Assembly: GCF_900536025.1 (NCBI RefSeq)
Contig: NZ_UNOZ01000017.1
Location: 124,001-188,000, forward strand
DNA from: Pseudomonas reidholzensis
GTDB lineage: Bacteria; Pseudomonadota; Gammaproteobacteria; Pseudomonadales; Pseudomonadaceae
Direction: 5' to 3'
DNA length: 64,000 nucleotides
This document shows positions 35,187 to 44,156 of this stretch, piece after piece. Positions within the stretch are counted from its first letter, which is position 1, and every line of letters starts with the position of its first letter. Under the pieces are notes generated by a model, which searched no databases, had not been told where the DNA came from, and saw only the letters and a program-made list of their open reading frames with translations. The position numbers and the translations under genes are program-made.

Positions 35187-36812
35187 ATGCAGTTCCGGAA
35201 TATGAAGATCGGCAAACGGGCAGCCAGCGTGTTCACGCTGCTGGGCGCCCTCGTCCTGGTCATGGGCCTACTCTCGCTGTACGAAACCCGCCAGATGGAC
35301 AGCGCCACCGACGAGATCCGCGTCACCTGGATGCCCGCCGTGATCGCGCTGAACGATATCAGCAGCAACCTCGGCCGCGCCCGCGCAGTCACCCTGCGCA
35401 CCGCCCTGGACGATGACCCTGCAGAGCGCCAACGCAACGTGGCCCTGCTCGACGGCATCAACCAGCAGCTGCACACCAGCCTCAAGGACTACCAGGACAC
35501 GATCATTGCCGCGGACGACCGCGCCCTGTTCAACGCCTTCACCGCCGCGCACGAGCAATACGTGGGCTTGCAGAAACAGGTCCTGGCCAATCTCTTGAAC
35601 GGCGACCTCAGCGCAGCCAAGGCGCAGATCAGCGGCCCGCTGACCGCACAGGCCGACGCCATGATGAAAGCCATGGGCGCACTGATCAGCTACAACGGCA
35701 CCGGCGCCGAACGCGCGTCCCAGCGCAGCAGTGACGTCGCCGATGAAGCGTTCACGGTCATCGTGACCTCGCTGCTGGTGATCATGATCGCGCTGGTCAC
35801 CATCGCCCTGCTGCTCACCCGCAGCATCGTCGTGCCGCTGGCCGACGCCGTGGCGGTTGCCGAGCGCGTGGCCACCGGCGACCTCACCCGCGAGATCCGA
35901 GTAGACGGCCGCGACGAGCCGGCCTTGTTGCTGCGCGCCCTGAGCCGTATGCAGGAGAGCCTGCGCGACACCCTGCGCAAGATCGCCGCGTCGTCCGACC
36001 AACTGGCCTCGGCCTCGGAAGAACTGCACACCGTCACCGAAGACACCAGCCGTGGCCTGCACCAGCAGAGCGCCGAGATCGACCAGGCAGCCACCGCGGT
36101 CAACCAGATGACTGCGGCCGTCGAGGAAGTGGCCAACAACGCGGTGAGCACCGCCGATGCGTCCAAGGGCGCCGACCGCACCACCCGCGATGGCCGTGAC
36201 CAGGTCAACCAGGCGTTGACCTCGATCCAGCACCTGGTCGACGACGTCAGCGGCACCTCGGCCGAAATGGAACAGCTGGCCACCAGTGCCAACGAGATCA
36301 GCCGGGTGCTCGATGTGATCGGTTCGATTGCCGGGCAGACCAACCTGCTCGCGCTCAACGCAGCGATCGAAGCCGCGCGTGCCGGTGAAGCCGGGCGCGG
36401 CTTTGCCGTGGTCGCCGACGAGGTGCGCGCCCTCGCCCACCGCACCCAACAGTCCACGGCGGAAATCGAGCAGATGATCGCCGGTATCCAGAACGGTACC
36501 GAGCGTGCGGTGAGTGCCATGCACAGCAGCCGTGGGCGGGCCAACAGCACGCTGGAAGTGGCGCAGTCGGCGGGTCAGGCGCTGGAAGTGATTGCCGAGG
36601 CGATCACCTCGATCAACCAGCGCAACCTGGTCATCGCCAGCGCCTCGGAAGAGCAGGCGCAGGTGGCGCGGGAGGTGGACCGCAATCTGGTGAACATCCG
36701 CGACCTGGCGATGCAGACTTCGGCCGGGGCCAACCAGACCAGCGCGGCGGCGCAGGATCTGTCGCGCCTTGCGGTGGACCTGAACGGCATGGTGGCGCAG
36801 TTCAAGGTTTGA
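35187..36812 (+). CDS. Methyl-accepting chemotaxis protein with 4HB-type ligand domain
   Basis: The 541-residue chemoreceptor has a transmembrane helix at about 10-31 and a periplasmic four-helix-bundle domain (about 35-185). A second transmembrane helix follows at about 189-210 ([20 protein letters not shown]), then a HAMP domain ([20 protein letters not shown]) and a long cytoplasmic coiled coil. The hairpin tip signature is [21 protein letters not shown]: here [17 protein letters not shown] with [15 protein letters not shown]. Methylation-type Gln/Glu heptads are present. It senses an unknown periplasmic ligand and controls CheA. No other chemotaxis genes are adjacent. Confidence 0.93.
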   Translation: MQFRNMKIGKRAASVFTLLGALVLVMGLLSLYETRQMDSATDEIRVTWMPAVIALNDISSNLGRARAVTLRTALDDDPAERQRNVALLDGINQQLHTSLKDYQDTIIAADDRALFNAFTAAHEQYVGLQKQVLANLLNGDLSAAKAQISGPLTAQADAMMKAMGALISYNGTGAERASQRSSDVADEAFTVIVTSLLVIMIALVTIALLLTRSIVVPLADAVAVAERVATGDLTREIRVDGRDEPALLLRALSRMQESLRDTLRKIAASSDQLASASEELHTVTEDTSRGLHQQSAEIDQAATAVNQMTAAVEEVANNAVSTADASKGADRTTRDGRDQVNQALTSIQHLVDDVSGTSAEMEQLATSANEISRVLDVIGSIAGQTNLLALNAAIEAARAGEAGRGFAVVADEVRALAHRTQQSTAEIEQMIAGIQNGTERAVSAMHSSRGRANSTLEVAQSAGQALEVIAEAITSINQRNLVIASASEEQAQVAREVDRNLVNIRDLAMQTSAGANQTSAAAQDLSRLAVDLNGMVAQFKV

Positions 36813-36828
36813 TTCTGCCGTGAAACAG

Positions 36829-36956
36829 CTGGGGCTGCTTCGCCGCCCTTTCGCGACACAAGGCCGCTCCCACAATAGACCGCATTGCGCAGGTCCCTGT
36901 AGGAGCGGGCTTGCCGGGACGCCGGACCGCCGCGAAGGGCTGCGAAGCAGCCCCAG
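36829..36956. repeat. Long inverted repeat with REP core
   Basis: CTGGGGCTGCTTCGC (from 36829) mirrors GCGAAGCAGCCCCAG (to 36956), with GCCC/GGGC arms extending inward to REP units around 36853-36920. It separates the chemoreceptor from the converging permease gene and may end both transcripts. Confidence 0.75.
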
Positions 36957-36965
36957 TACACCGAA

Positions 36966-38369
36966 TCAGTCGTTTACGCCGACCGCGCGCCCAGCCTTCT
37001 CGGTCTTGCCCCGCGTCGCCAGGCAGTAATACAGCGGGCAGGTCACCAGCAGCCCGAACAGCCACGACAGGTCCGCCCCTTCCACCAGGTTCGAATACGG
37101 CCCTACATACAGCGCCGTGTTGGCGAACGGCAGCTGCACCAGGATCCCGCACGCATAGGCGATGATCGCGTGGTGGTTGAAGCGCCCATAGATCCCGCCA
37201 TCGGCGCGGAAGATCGAGGCGATGTCATACACGCCCTTCTTGATCAGGTAGAAGTCGATCAGGTTGATCGAGGCCCACGGCACCAGCACCAGCAGCAGCG
37301 CCAGGATCAGCCCGATGAACTGGCCGATGAAATCCGCCGAGGCATTCAGCGCAACCATCCCACAGCCCGCCAGGATCACCGCGGCGAGGATCACCCGCAC
37401 CTTGATGCTCGGCGTCCACTGCGCCACGAACGTCTGGATCGCCGTGACGATCGACAGCACCGCGCCATACAGGTTGAGCGCGTTGTGGCTGATGATGTTG
37501 AGCAAGAACAGCACCATCAGGATCGGCCCCAACCAGCCCGTGGCCTGTTCGACCGCCGCCATGGCATCAGTCCCTTCCGGCACGCAGAGCACCGCAATGG
37601 CACCAAAGCTGAAGCACAGGATGGTGCCCAGGGTGGCGCCGAAATAGGTGGCCCAGAACGGTTTGGCAATGCCCACCTCACGCGGCAGGTAGCGCGAGTA
37701 GTCGGAGGTGTACGGCGAGAAGCTGATCTGCCAGATGGTGCCCAGCGAGACCGTGGCGATAAAGCCCGACAGGTTGAAGCTGCCACGGCTGTAGAAGTCG
37801 GCCGGCAGGTCCTGAACGAACATCATGATGAAGCCTGCCAGCAGCGCCGACCCCATGACCCAGGTACCGATGCGGTTGAGGGTATGGATGAAGCGATAGC
37901 CGATCACGCCAATCGCGGTGGCGCTCAACGCACCGATGACGATCGCCGTGGGCATCGGCACGCTGGGGGCGATGCCGTGGATCGACTTGCCGGCCAGGAC
38001 GATGTTGGAGATAAAGAAGCCGACGTAGATCAGCGCGGTGAAGAACACGATCAGCAAGGCGCCGTAGCGGCCAAACTGGCCACGGCTCTGGACCATCTGC
38101 GGAATGCCCAGCTGCGGCCCCTGGGCAGACGCCAAGGCAATCACCACACCGCCGAGCAGGTGACCGATGACGATGGCCAGCAGCCCCCAGACCAGGTTCA
38201 GGTGGAACACCTGGATGACCATGGCGCCGGTGACGATCGGCAATGGTGCGATGTTGGTGCTGAACCACAGGGTGAACAGGTCGCGCGCCTTCCCATGGCG
38301 CTCGGCAGGGGGAACATAATCGACCGTATGATTCTCGACAAACTGGTGTTGCGACGACGATTGGGACAT
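36966..38369 (-). CDS. NCS1-family permease (cytosine/purine/hydantoin/allantoin type)
   Basis: This 467-residue membrane protein has about twelve helices and begins with a charged N-terminus ending WFSTNIAPLPIVTGAM, the NCS1 signature around helix 1. A further conserved segment is SFSPYTSDYSRYLPR in the middle. NCS1 carriers import cytosine, uracil, allantoin, hydantoins or thiamine-like heterocycles with protons or sodium. It is divergent from the flavin reductase gene at 38688, with the palindromic cluster operator 75 bp upstream of its start. This places it in the GntR-controlled catabolic cluster as the likely importer. Confidence 0.92.
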   Translation of the reverse strand: MSQSSSQHQFVENHTVDYVPPAERHGKARDLFTLWFSTNIAPLPIVTGAMVIQVFHLNLVWGLLAIVIGHLLGGVVIALASAQGPQLGIPQMVQSRGQFGRYGALLIVFFTALIYVGFFISNIVLAGKSIHGIAPSVPMPTAIVIGALSATAIGVIGYRFIHTLNRIGTWVMGSALLAGFIMMFVQDLPADFYSRGSFNLSGFIATVSLGTIWQISFSPYTSDYSRYLPREVGIAKPFWATYFGATLGTILCFSFGAIAVLCVPEGTDAMAAVEQATGWLGPILMVLFLLNIISHNALNLYGAVLSIVTAIQTFVAQWTPSIKVRVILAAVILAGCGMVALNASADFIGQFIGLILALLLVLVPWASINLIDFYLIKKGVYDIASIFRADGGIYGRFNHHAIIAYACGILVQLPFANTALYVGPYSNLVEGADLSWLFGLLVTCPLYYCLATRGKTEKAGRAVGVND

Positions 38370-38443
38370 AGGTTTTCAGCTCGAAAGGGGCATTTTTTAT
38401 CGTTGTAGGAAACCGCTCTGGGCGGCCTCTCAGCTGCGGACCA

Positions 38444-38458
38444 TATTATGGTATTCCA
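38444..38458. promoter_or_regulatory. GntR-cluster operator copy 1, permease side
   Basis: TATTATGGTATTCCA differs from the palindrome at 40564-40578 by one base (T for A after TAT). It lies 75 bp upstream of the permease ATG on the minus strand, within its promoter region. Confidence 0.6.
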
Positions 38459-38615
38459 AACTTTTGACAACACTGCTCCGCTTGAAAAATCAGTAACTGA
38501 TCCGGTTCAGCAATCGCCCTGGCTGGCATCCCTTAAGAGCAAAGCCCCGAATCCTGTGGCCTGGCGCCATTCATCGTGATTTTTCAGGGCGGTAAAATTC
38601 CGCTTGCAAATCGAG

Positions 38616-38637
38616 TATTACGGTATACCATCAGACA
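38616..38637. promoter_or_regulatory. GntR-cluster operator copy 2, flavin reductase side
   Basis: TATTACGGTATACCATCAGA and the next two bases match 40564-40585 at 21 of 22 positions (C for T at the sixth). Its palindromic core is GGTATACC. It lies about 50 bp upstream of ATG 38688. The remaining part of 38370-38687 holds no gene. Confidence 0.75.
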
Positions 38638-38687
38638 CATCAACGATAAAAAAGCGGATCACCGCTGCCCCATCCGAGGAACACCTC

Positions 38688-39173
38688 ATGATCGACGCAA
38701 CCGTCTACAAGAACGTCCTGGGCTCCTTCCCGTCCGGCGTTACCGTCATCACCACCCTGGACGATGACGGCCAGATCGTAGGGCTGACCGCCAGCGCCTT
38801 CTCCTCGCTGTCGATGGACCCGCCGCTGGTGCTGTTCTGCCCCAACTACAGCTCCGACTCCTACCCCGTGCTGATCGCCAAGAAGCGCTTCGCCATTCAC
38901 CTGCTCTCCGGTGACCAGCAAGCCGAAGCCTATGCCTTTGCCAAGAAAGGCAAGGACAAGGCCGCCGGCATCGAGTGGACCTTGAGCGCGCTGGGCAACC
39001 CGCTGCTGGCCAACGCCACCGCCATCATCGAATGCGAACTGTGGCGCGAGTATGAAGGGGGCGACCACGCCATCATGGTCGGCAAGGTGCAGAACCTGAT
39101 CGTCCCCGAGCAAGCGCCACTGCCGATGATCTACTGCCGCGGCAAGATGGCCAGCCTGCCCGCCTTCGCCTGA
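38688..39173 (+). CDS. Flavin reductase (RutF/HpaC-like), first of two paralogues
   Basis: ATG 38688 (GAGGA upstream) gives 161 residues. The flavin-reductase-like barrel shows GSFPSGVTVITT (residues about 12-23), GLTASAFSSLSMDPPLVLFC and the C-terminal GGDHAIMVGKV with a conserved His. It reduces free FMN or FAD with NAD(P)H for a partner monooxygenase, presumably the luciferase-like enzyme next to it. A second reductase at 43601 is very similar, both 161 residues and roughly 70 percent alike by eye. It is the first gene behind operator copy 2. Confidence 0.9.
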   Translation: MIDATVYKNVLGSFPSGVTVITTLDDDGQIVGLTASAFSSLSMDPPLVLFCPNYSSDSYPVLIAKKRFAIHLLSGDQQAEAYAFAKKGKDKAAGIEWTLSALGNPLLANATAIIECELWREYEGGDHAIMVGKVQNLIVPEQAPLPMIYCRGKMASLPAFA

Positions 39174-39268
39174 GCGCACCTATTCTGTTGACGGGTGCCG
39201 GGCGCACCCGTCGAGATACCAGACGCCTGCCGCGGCCGGCGTGACCTTCAAGTTTCGAGGAAAGCCCC

Positions 39269-40312
39269 ATGAAATTTTCGTTGTTCGTGCACATGGAACG
39301 TTGGGATGAACAGGTCAGCCACCGCCAGCTGTTCGAAGACCTCACCGAACTGACCCTGATGGCCGAAGACGGCGGTTTCAGCACCGTGTGGATCGGCGAA
39401 CACCACGCCATGGAATACACCATCTCGCCGAGCCCGATGCCGCTGCTGGCCTACCTCGCCGCGCGCACCGAGAAGATCCGCCTGGGCGCCGGCACCATCA
39501 TTGCGCCGTTCTGGAACCCGATCCGGGTGGCTGGCGAATGCGCCCTGCTCGACGTCATCAGCAACGGCCGCATGGAAGTCGGCCTGGCCCGCGGCGCCTA
39601 CCAGTTCGAGTTCGACCGCATGGCCAACGGCATGCCCGCCACCGACGGTGGCAAGGCCCTGCGCGAAATGGTCCCGGTGGTGCGTGAGCTGTGGAAAGGC
39701 GACTACGCCTTTGAAGGCGAAGTGTACAAATTCCCGTTGTCGACGAGCGTGCCGAAGCCGGTACAAAACGGCATGCCGCCGATGTGGATCGCCGCCCGCG
39801 ACCCTGACTCGCACAACTTCGCGGTGAAAAACGGCTGCAACGTCATGGTCACCCCGTTGATGAAGGGCGACGAGGAAGTGCTGGACCTGAGAAACAAGTT
39901 CCAGGCCGCCCTCGACAACAACCCCGACGTGCCGCGCCCGCAACTGATGGTGCTGCGCCACACCCACGTGCACAGCGCGGACGAGCCGGACGGCTGGAAG
40001 ATCGGCGCGCAAGCCATTGCCCGCTTCTACCGCACCTTCGATGCCTGGTTCGGCAACAAGCAGGTCCCGGTCAATGGCTTCCTGGAGCCGAGCCCGGAGT
40101 CGAAGTTCGCCGAGGTGCCGGCCTTCGCGCTTGAGAACATCCGCAAGAACACCATGATCGGCACCCCTGCCGAGATCATCGCGCGCATCAAGTACTACCA
40201 GGAACTGGGCGTCGACGAGTTCAGCTTCTGGTGCGACAACAGCCTGCCGCACGCCGAGAAGAAGAAGTCGCTCGAGCTGTTCATCAAGGAAGTGGTGCCG
40301 GCCTTCAACTGA
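39269..40312 (+). CDS. Luciferase-like flavin-dependent monooxygenase (bacterial luciferase/RutA superfamily)
   Basis: This 347-residue TIM-barrel monooxygenase starts MKFSLFVHMERWDEQ behind GAGGAAA. It has EDGGFSTVWIGEHHAMEY (residues about 30-47) with the usual EHH, the RLGAGTIIAPFWNPIRVA strand, and the NGRMEVGLARGAYQFEF segment. The family uses reduced FMN from a separate reductase to insert oxygen into or beside heteroaromatic rings, alkanes or sulfonates. The reductase lies upstream by 95 bases. With the permease and GntR operators this suggests the ring-opening or first oxidation step of the cluster. Confidence 0.9.
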   Translation: MKFSLFVHMERWDEQVSHRQLFEDLTELTLMAEDGGFSTVWIGEHHAMEYTISPSPMPLLAYLAARTEKIRLGAGTIIAPFWNPIRVAGECALLDVISNGRMEVGLARGAYQFEFDRMANGMPATDGGKALREMVPVVRELWKGDYAFEGEVYKFPLSTSVPKPVQNGMPPMWIAARDPDSHNFAVKNGCNVMVTPLMKGDEEVLDLRNKFQAALDNNPDVPRPQLMVLRHTHVHSADEPDGWKIGAQAIARFYRTFDAWFGNKQVPVNGFLEPSPESKFAEVPAFALENIRKNTMIGTPAEIIARIKYYQELGVDEFSFWCDNSLPHAEKKKSLELFIKEVVPAFN

Positions 40313-40343
40313 ATTCCCATTGCCTGAGTCATTGCGGGATCAG

Positions 40344-40378
40344 CCCGCTCCTGCCTGCGCGGGAGCGGGTATTTTTTT
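40344..40378 (+). terminator. Rho-independent terminator after the monooxygenase
   Basis: CCCGCTCC pairs with GGAGCGGG around a short loop, followed by TATTTTTTT. The stem is itself a REP unit recruited as a terminator. It ends the reductase-monooxygenase transcript before the next operator. Confidence 0.85.
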
Positions 40379-40408
40379 GCCTGCATGGCTGCAAAGCGGC
40401 GCTGTTCT

Positions 40409-40496
40409 CTTCGCGGGTAAACCCGCTCCCACAGGGTTAGCGGTGCTCCTGAAGGCTGCGCTGTCCTTGTGGGAGCGGGTTTACCCGCGAAGAGGC
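40409..40496. repeat. REP pair (inverted)
   Basis: TCTTCGCGGGTAAACCCGCT and its mirror face each other about 32 bases apart. This is the GGTAAACCC flavour, also at 46985-47055 and 50123-50203. Confidence 0.9.
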
Positions 40497-40563
40497 CAGC
40501 CCCGACGAAACACCTTTCGTCCCCCCCAGCCGATAAATTTCAAGCGGCCTCTTGCACAACAAA

Positions 40564-40585
40564 TATTATGGTATACCATCAGACA
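40564..40585. promoter_or_regulatory. GntR-cluster operator copy 3, second operon
   Basis: ATGGTATACCAT (40568-40579) is a perfect 12-bp palindrome inside the 22-base shared sequence. It lies about 35 bp upstream of ATG 40619. It suits an FCD-type GntR repressor such as the one at 44638. The rest of the gap 40313-40618 is a terminator and REP pair. Confidence 0.78.
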
Positions 40586-40618
40586 ACAAGACCTGATAAC
40601 CCTCCCCAGGAGCCGCTC

Positions 40619-41209
40619 ATGAGTTTCGAAATCCGCAAGATCGTCACCTACTCCGAAGAGACCCGCATCGAAGGCGGCAAGGCCACCGACAAGCCGGTGA
40701 CCATGGTCGGCCTGGCCGTGGTGATCAAGAACCCGTGGGCTGGCCGCGGTTTCGTCGACGACCTCAAGCCGGAAATCCGCGCCAACTGCTCCGAGCTGGG
40801 CGCACTGATGGTCGAGCGCCTGATCGCCGCCATCGGCGGTGCCGACAAGATCGAAGCCTATGGCAAAGCGGCCGTGGTCGGTGCCGACGGTGAGATCGAG
40901 CACGCCTCGGCGGTGATCCACACCCTGCGCTTCGGCAACCACTACCGCGAAGCGGTCCAGGCCAAGAGCTACCTGAGCTTCACCAACAAGCGCGGCGGCC
41001 CAGGCACCTCGATCCAGATCCCGATGATGCAGAAGGACGACGAAGGCCTGCGTTCGCACTACATCACCCTGGAAATGCAGATCGAAGACGCGCCACGTGC
41101 CGACGAGATCGTCGTGGTCCTCGGCGCGGCCGACGGCGGCCGCCTGCACCCGCGCATCGGCAACCGCTACATCGACCTCGAAGAACTGGCAGCCGAAAAA
41201 GCTCAATAA
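40619..41209 (+). CDS. AA_synth-family protein (PF06684, DUF1185)
   Basis: ATG 40619 (AGGAG upstream) gives 196 residues. The sequence matches the family called amino acid synthesis protein: IRKIVTYSEETRIEGG, PVTMVGLAVVIKNPWAGRGF and KRGGPGTSIQIPMM. From memory, the known structures are trimeric with a chorismate-mutase- or YjgF-like fold, and the enzymatic function is not settled. In this cluster it takes the place that a Rid-type protein (RutC) takes in uracil breakdown, so hydrolysis or tautomerisation of a reactive intermediate is a fair guess. It is the first gene behind operator copy 3. Confidence 0.85.
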   Translation: MSFEIRKIVTYSEETRIEGGKATDKPVTMVGLAVVIKNPWAGRGFVDDLKPEIRANCSELGALMVERLIAAIGGADKIEAYGKAAVVGADGEIEHASAVIHTLRFGNHYREAVQAKSYLSFTNKRGGPGTSIQIPMMQKDDEGLRSHYITLEMQIEDAPRADEIVVVLGAADGGRLHPRIGNRYIDLEELAAEKAQ

Positions 41210-41274
41210 CAATTAATAGATGGGCCTGGCGTGCCGCAGCCCTGCGCACGCCTGACGCTCAAGGAGCGCGCTCC

Positions 41275-42108
41275 ATGATTCAGCCTGTTGCTGAACGCAC
41301 ACCCGCCGGCACCAGCTACCTGGTCACCGGCCAAGGCCAGCCGGTGGTGCTGATCCACGGCGTCGGCCTGAACAAGGAAATGTGGGGCGGGCAGATCGTC
41401 GGCCTGGCCAATGACTTCCGCGTCATCGCCTACGACATGCTTGGCCACGGCCAGAGCCACCTGCCTGCCGCCGACACCCCGCTGGAAGGCTACGCCGACC
41501 AGTTGGCCGAGCTGCTCGACCACCTGCAGATCCCCCAGGCGACCGTGATCGGTTTCTCCATGGGTGGCCTGGTCGCCCGCGCCTTTGCCCTCAACTACCC
41601 GCAACGGCTGAGCGCGCTGGTGGTGCTCAACAGCGTGTTCAACCGCAGCCCGGAGCAGAGCGCCGGGGTGATCGCGCGTGCCGCACAGGCGGCTGAGCAA
41701 GGCCCGGACGCCAACGTCGACGCCGCGCTGGACCGCTGGTTCAGCCGCGAATACAAGGCCGCCAACCCGGCCCAGGTCGCCGCCATTCGCCAGGTCCTGG
41801 CCAGCAACGACCCGCAGGGCTACCACACCACCTACTCGTTGTTCGCCACCCAGGACATGTACCGCGAAAGCGACCTGGGCAGCATTCAGGTGCCGACCTT
41901 GATCGCCACCGGTGAACTCGACCAGGGCTCGACCCCGGCCATGACCCGCCAGCTCGCCGCACGCATCCCCGGCGCGCAGAGTGTGGTCCTCGCCGAACAA
42001 CGGCATATGATGCCGGTGGAAGCGCCGCGCGAAGTCAACAAGATGCTGCTGGACTTCCTGAGCCACGCCCGCACCCTCACCGAATCCGCCAAGGGGATAG
42101 TTGCATGA
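41275..42108 (+). CDS. Alpha/beta hydrolase (RutD-like)
   Basis: This 277-residue protein has the oxyanion loop HGVGLNKEMW, nucleophile elbow GFSMGG with Ser95, a probable acid Asp216 in TGELDQGS and His244 in EQRHMMP. AAGGAG lies well placed before ATG 41275. It probably hydrolyses an ester, amide or carbamate in the pathway. The stop overlaps the start of the following aldehyde dehydrogenase by four bases (ATGA), so the two are translationally coupled. Confidence 0.9.
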   Translation: MIQPVAERTPAGTSYLVTGQGQPVVLIHGVGLNKEMWGGQIVGLANDFRVIAYDMLGHGQSHLPAADTPLEGYADQLAELLDHLQIPQATVIGFSMGGLVARAFALNYPQRLSALVVLNSVFNRSPEQSAGVIARAAQAAEQGPDANVDAALDRWFSREYKAANPAQVAAIRQVLASNDPQGYHTTYSLFATQDMYRESDLGSIQVPTLIATGELDQGSTPAMTRQLAARIPGAQSVVLAEQRHMMPVEAPREVNKMLLDFLSHARTLTESAKGIVA

Positions 42109-43586
42109 CCCTCGTTCGTTTCCAGATGTGCATCGACGGCCAATGGCTGGATGCCCAGAGCGGCAAGACCTTCGACAGCCTCGACCCGGCCACCGCCCAG
42201 GTCTGGGCGCAACTGCCCGACGCCGATGAAGCCGACGTCGAGCTGGCCGTGCAGTCGGCCCAGCGCGCGTTCGACGGCAAGGCCTGGCGTGGCCTCACCG
42301 CCACCGCCCGGGGCAAGCTGCTGCGCCGCCTGGGCGACCTGATCGCCGAGAACAAAGAGCATCTGGCGCAGCTCGAGAGCCGCGACAACGGCAAGCTGAT
42401 CCGCGAGACCCGCGGCCAGGTCGGCTATTTGCCGGAGTTCTTCCATTACACCGCAGGCCTGGCCGACAAGCTCGAAGGCGGCACCCTGCCGCTGGACAAG
42501 CCCGACCTGTTTGCCTACACCGTGCACGAGCCGATGGGCGTGGTCGCCGGGATCATCCCCTGGAACAGCCCGCTGTACCTGACCGCGATCAAGCTGGCAC
42601 CAGCACTGGCCGCCGGTAACACCATCGTCCTCAAGCCGTCCGAGCACGCCTCGGCGACCATCCTCGAGCTGGCCCGCCTGGCCCTCGAAGCCGGCTTCCC
42701 GCCGGGCGTGGTCAACGTCGTCACCGGTTACGGCCCAAGCACCGGCGCGGCCCTCACCCGCCATCCGCTGATCCGCAAGATCGCCTTTACCGGCGGCGCC
42801 GCCACCGCCCGTCACGTGGTCCGCAGCAGCGCCGAAAACTTCGCCAAGCTGTCGCTGGAGCTGGGCGGCAAATCGCCGAACATCATCTTTGCCGACGCTG
42901 ACCTGGACAGCGCCATCAATGGCGCCGTGGCCGGCATCTATGCCGCCTCCGGGCAGAGCTGCGTGGCCGGCTCGCGGCTGCTGGTGCAGGACGAGATCTT
43001 CGACGAGTTCGTCGAGCGCCTGATCGAGCGCGCCAAGCGCATCCGCATCGGCAACCCGCAGGACGAGCAGAGCGAAATGGGCCCGATGGCCACCGCCCAG
43101 CAACTGGCCGTGGTCGAAAGCCTGGTGGCCGCTGCCAACGCCGAAGGCGCCAAGCTGCGCCTGGGTGGCAAGCGGGCCGAGGTCGAGGGTGACGGCTGGT
43201 TCTACGAGCCGACCCTGTTCGAGTGCGACAGCAACTCGATGAAGATCATGCAGGAAGAAGTGTTCGGCCCGGTCGCCGCGGTCATTCGCTTCAAGACCGA
43301 AGAAGAGGCCCTGGCGATCGCCAACGACTCGCAGTTCGGCCTGGCCGCCGGCATCTGGACCCGCGACCTCGGCCGTGCCCACCGCCTGGCCCGTGACGTG
43401 CGCTCGGGGATCATCTGGGTCAACACCTACCGCGCAGTCTCGGCCATGGCGCCGATCGGCGGTTTCAAGAACAGCGGCTACGGCCGTGAGAGCGGCATCG
43501 ATTCGGTGCTCGCCTATACCGAGCTGAAGACCGTGTGGATCAACCTGTCCACCGCGCCGATGCCCGACCCCTTCGTGATGCGCTAA
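42105..43586 (+). CDS. Aldehyde dehydrogenase family protein
   Basis: The 493-residue protein has the superfamily length. Glu252 lies in ELGGKSPN, catalytic Cys286 in ASGQSCVAGSR, and the cofactor loop in FTGGAATARHV, slightly unusual for the usual GSxxxG stretch. It oxidises an aldehyde, probably a semialdehyde, to the acid with NAD(P). Its start overlaps the hydrolase and its stop is 14 bases before the second flavin reductase. It thus belongs to the operon behind operator copy 3. Confidence 0.93.
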   Translation: MTLVRFQMCIDGQWLDAQSGKTFDSLDPATAQVWAQLPDADEADVELAVQSAQRAFDGKAWRGLTATARGKLLRRLGDLIAENKEHLAQLESRDNGKLIRETRGQVGYLPEFFHYTAGLADKLEGGTLPLDKPDLFAYTVHEPMGVVAGIIPWNSPLYLTAIKLAPALAAGNTIVLKPSEHASATILELARLALEAGFPPGVVNVVTGYGPSTGAALTRHPLIRKIAFTGGAATARHVVRSSAENFAKLSLELGGKSPNIIFADADLDSAINGAVAGIYAASGQSCVAGSRLLVQDEIFDEFVERLIERAKRIRIGNPQDEQSEMGPMATAQQLAVVESLVAAANAEGAKLRLGGKRAEVEGDGWFYEPTLFECDSNSMKIMQEEVFGPVAAVIRFKTEEEALAIANDSQFGLAAGIWTRDLGRAHRLARDVRSGIIWVNTYRAVSAMAPIGGFKNSGYGRESGIDSVLAYTELKTVWINLSTAPMPDPFVMR

Positions 43587-43600
43587 GAGGTACTGCCGAG

Positions 43601-44086
43601 ATGATCGAACCTGGCATCTACAAAGACGTGATGGGCTCGTTCCCCTCCGGGGTCACGGTGGTCACCACCCTGGACGCCGACGGCGGCATCGTCGGCATCA
43701 CCGCCAGCGCCTTCAGCGCGCTGTCGATCGAGCCGGCGCTGGTGCTGTTCTGCCCCAACTATGCATCGGACACCTACCCGATCCTGCGTGACAGCAAGCA
43801 GTTCGCCATTCACTTGCTGTCTGCCGAGCAGACCGCCGAGGCCTACGCCTTCGCCGGCAAGGGCAAGGACAAGGCCAAGGGCATCGACTGGCACCTGAGC
43901 GAGCTGGGTAACCCGCTGCTGCCCAAGGCCACGGCGATCATCGAGTGCGAGCTGTGGCGCGAATACGACGGCGGCGACCACGCGATCATCGTCGGCGCAG
44001 TGAAGAACCTGGTGCTGCCGGCCGAGCCGGTGACGCCGATGCTCTATCACAAAGGCAAGCTCGGCGCCCTGCCGCCACTGGCCTGA
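43601..44086 (+). CDS. Flavin reductase (RutF/HpaC-like), second paralogue
   Basis: ATG 43601 (AGAGG upstream) gives 161 residues with the same features as the reductase at 38688: GSFPSGVTVVTTLD, GITASAFSALSIEP and GGDHAIIVGAVKN. Differences are spread through the protein, so this is an established duplicate rather than a fresh copy. One cluster with one obvious monooxygenase but two reductases is unusual. A terminator-like hairpin begins only 9 bases after its stop. Confidence 0.9.
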   Translation: MIEPGIYKDVMGSFPSGVTVVTTLDADGGIVGITASAFSALSIEPALVLFCPNYASDTYPILRDSKQFAIHLLSAEQTAEAYAFAGKGKDKAKGIDWHLSELGNPLLPKATAIIECELWREYDGGDHAIIVGAVKNLVLPAEPVTPMLYHKGKLGALPPLA

Positions 44087-44094
44087 CTCTTTTA

Positions 44095-44137
44095 GGGGGC
44101 CGCGGCGAACCTCACCCTTGTTCGCGGCCCCTGTTTT
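44095..44137 (+). terminator. Terminator-like hairpin inside the second operon
   Basis: GGGGCC-GCG-GCGAAC pairs with GTTCGCGGCCCC (3-base bulge) around CTCACCCTT, followed by TGTTTTAATT. It is placed between the second flavin reductase and the CMD gene and would reduce read-through into the CMD, GntR and Nudix genes. Confidence 0.7.
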
Positions 44138-44156
44138 AATTGCGGAGTACCGGCAC

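Noticed and set aside
35268..36875. 535-codon minus-strand frame over the chemoreceptor
   Set aside because: Antisense shadow of a fully motif-supported chemotaxis protein.
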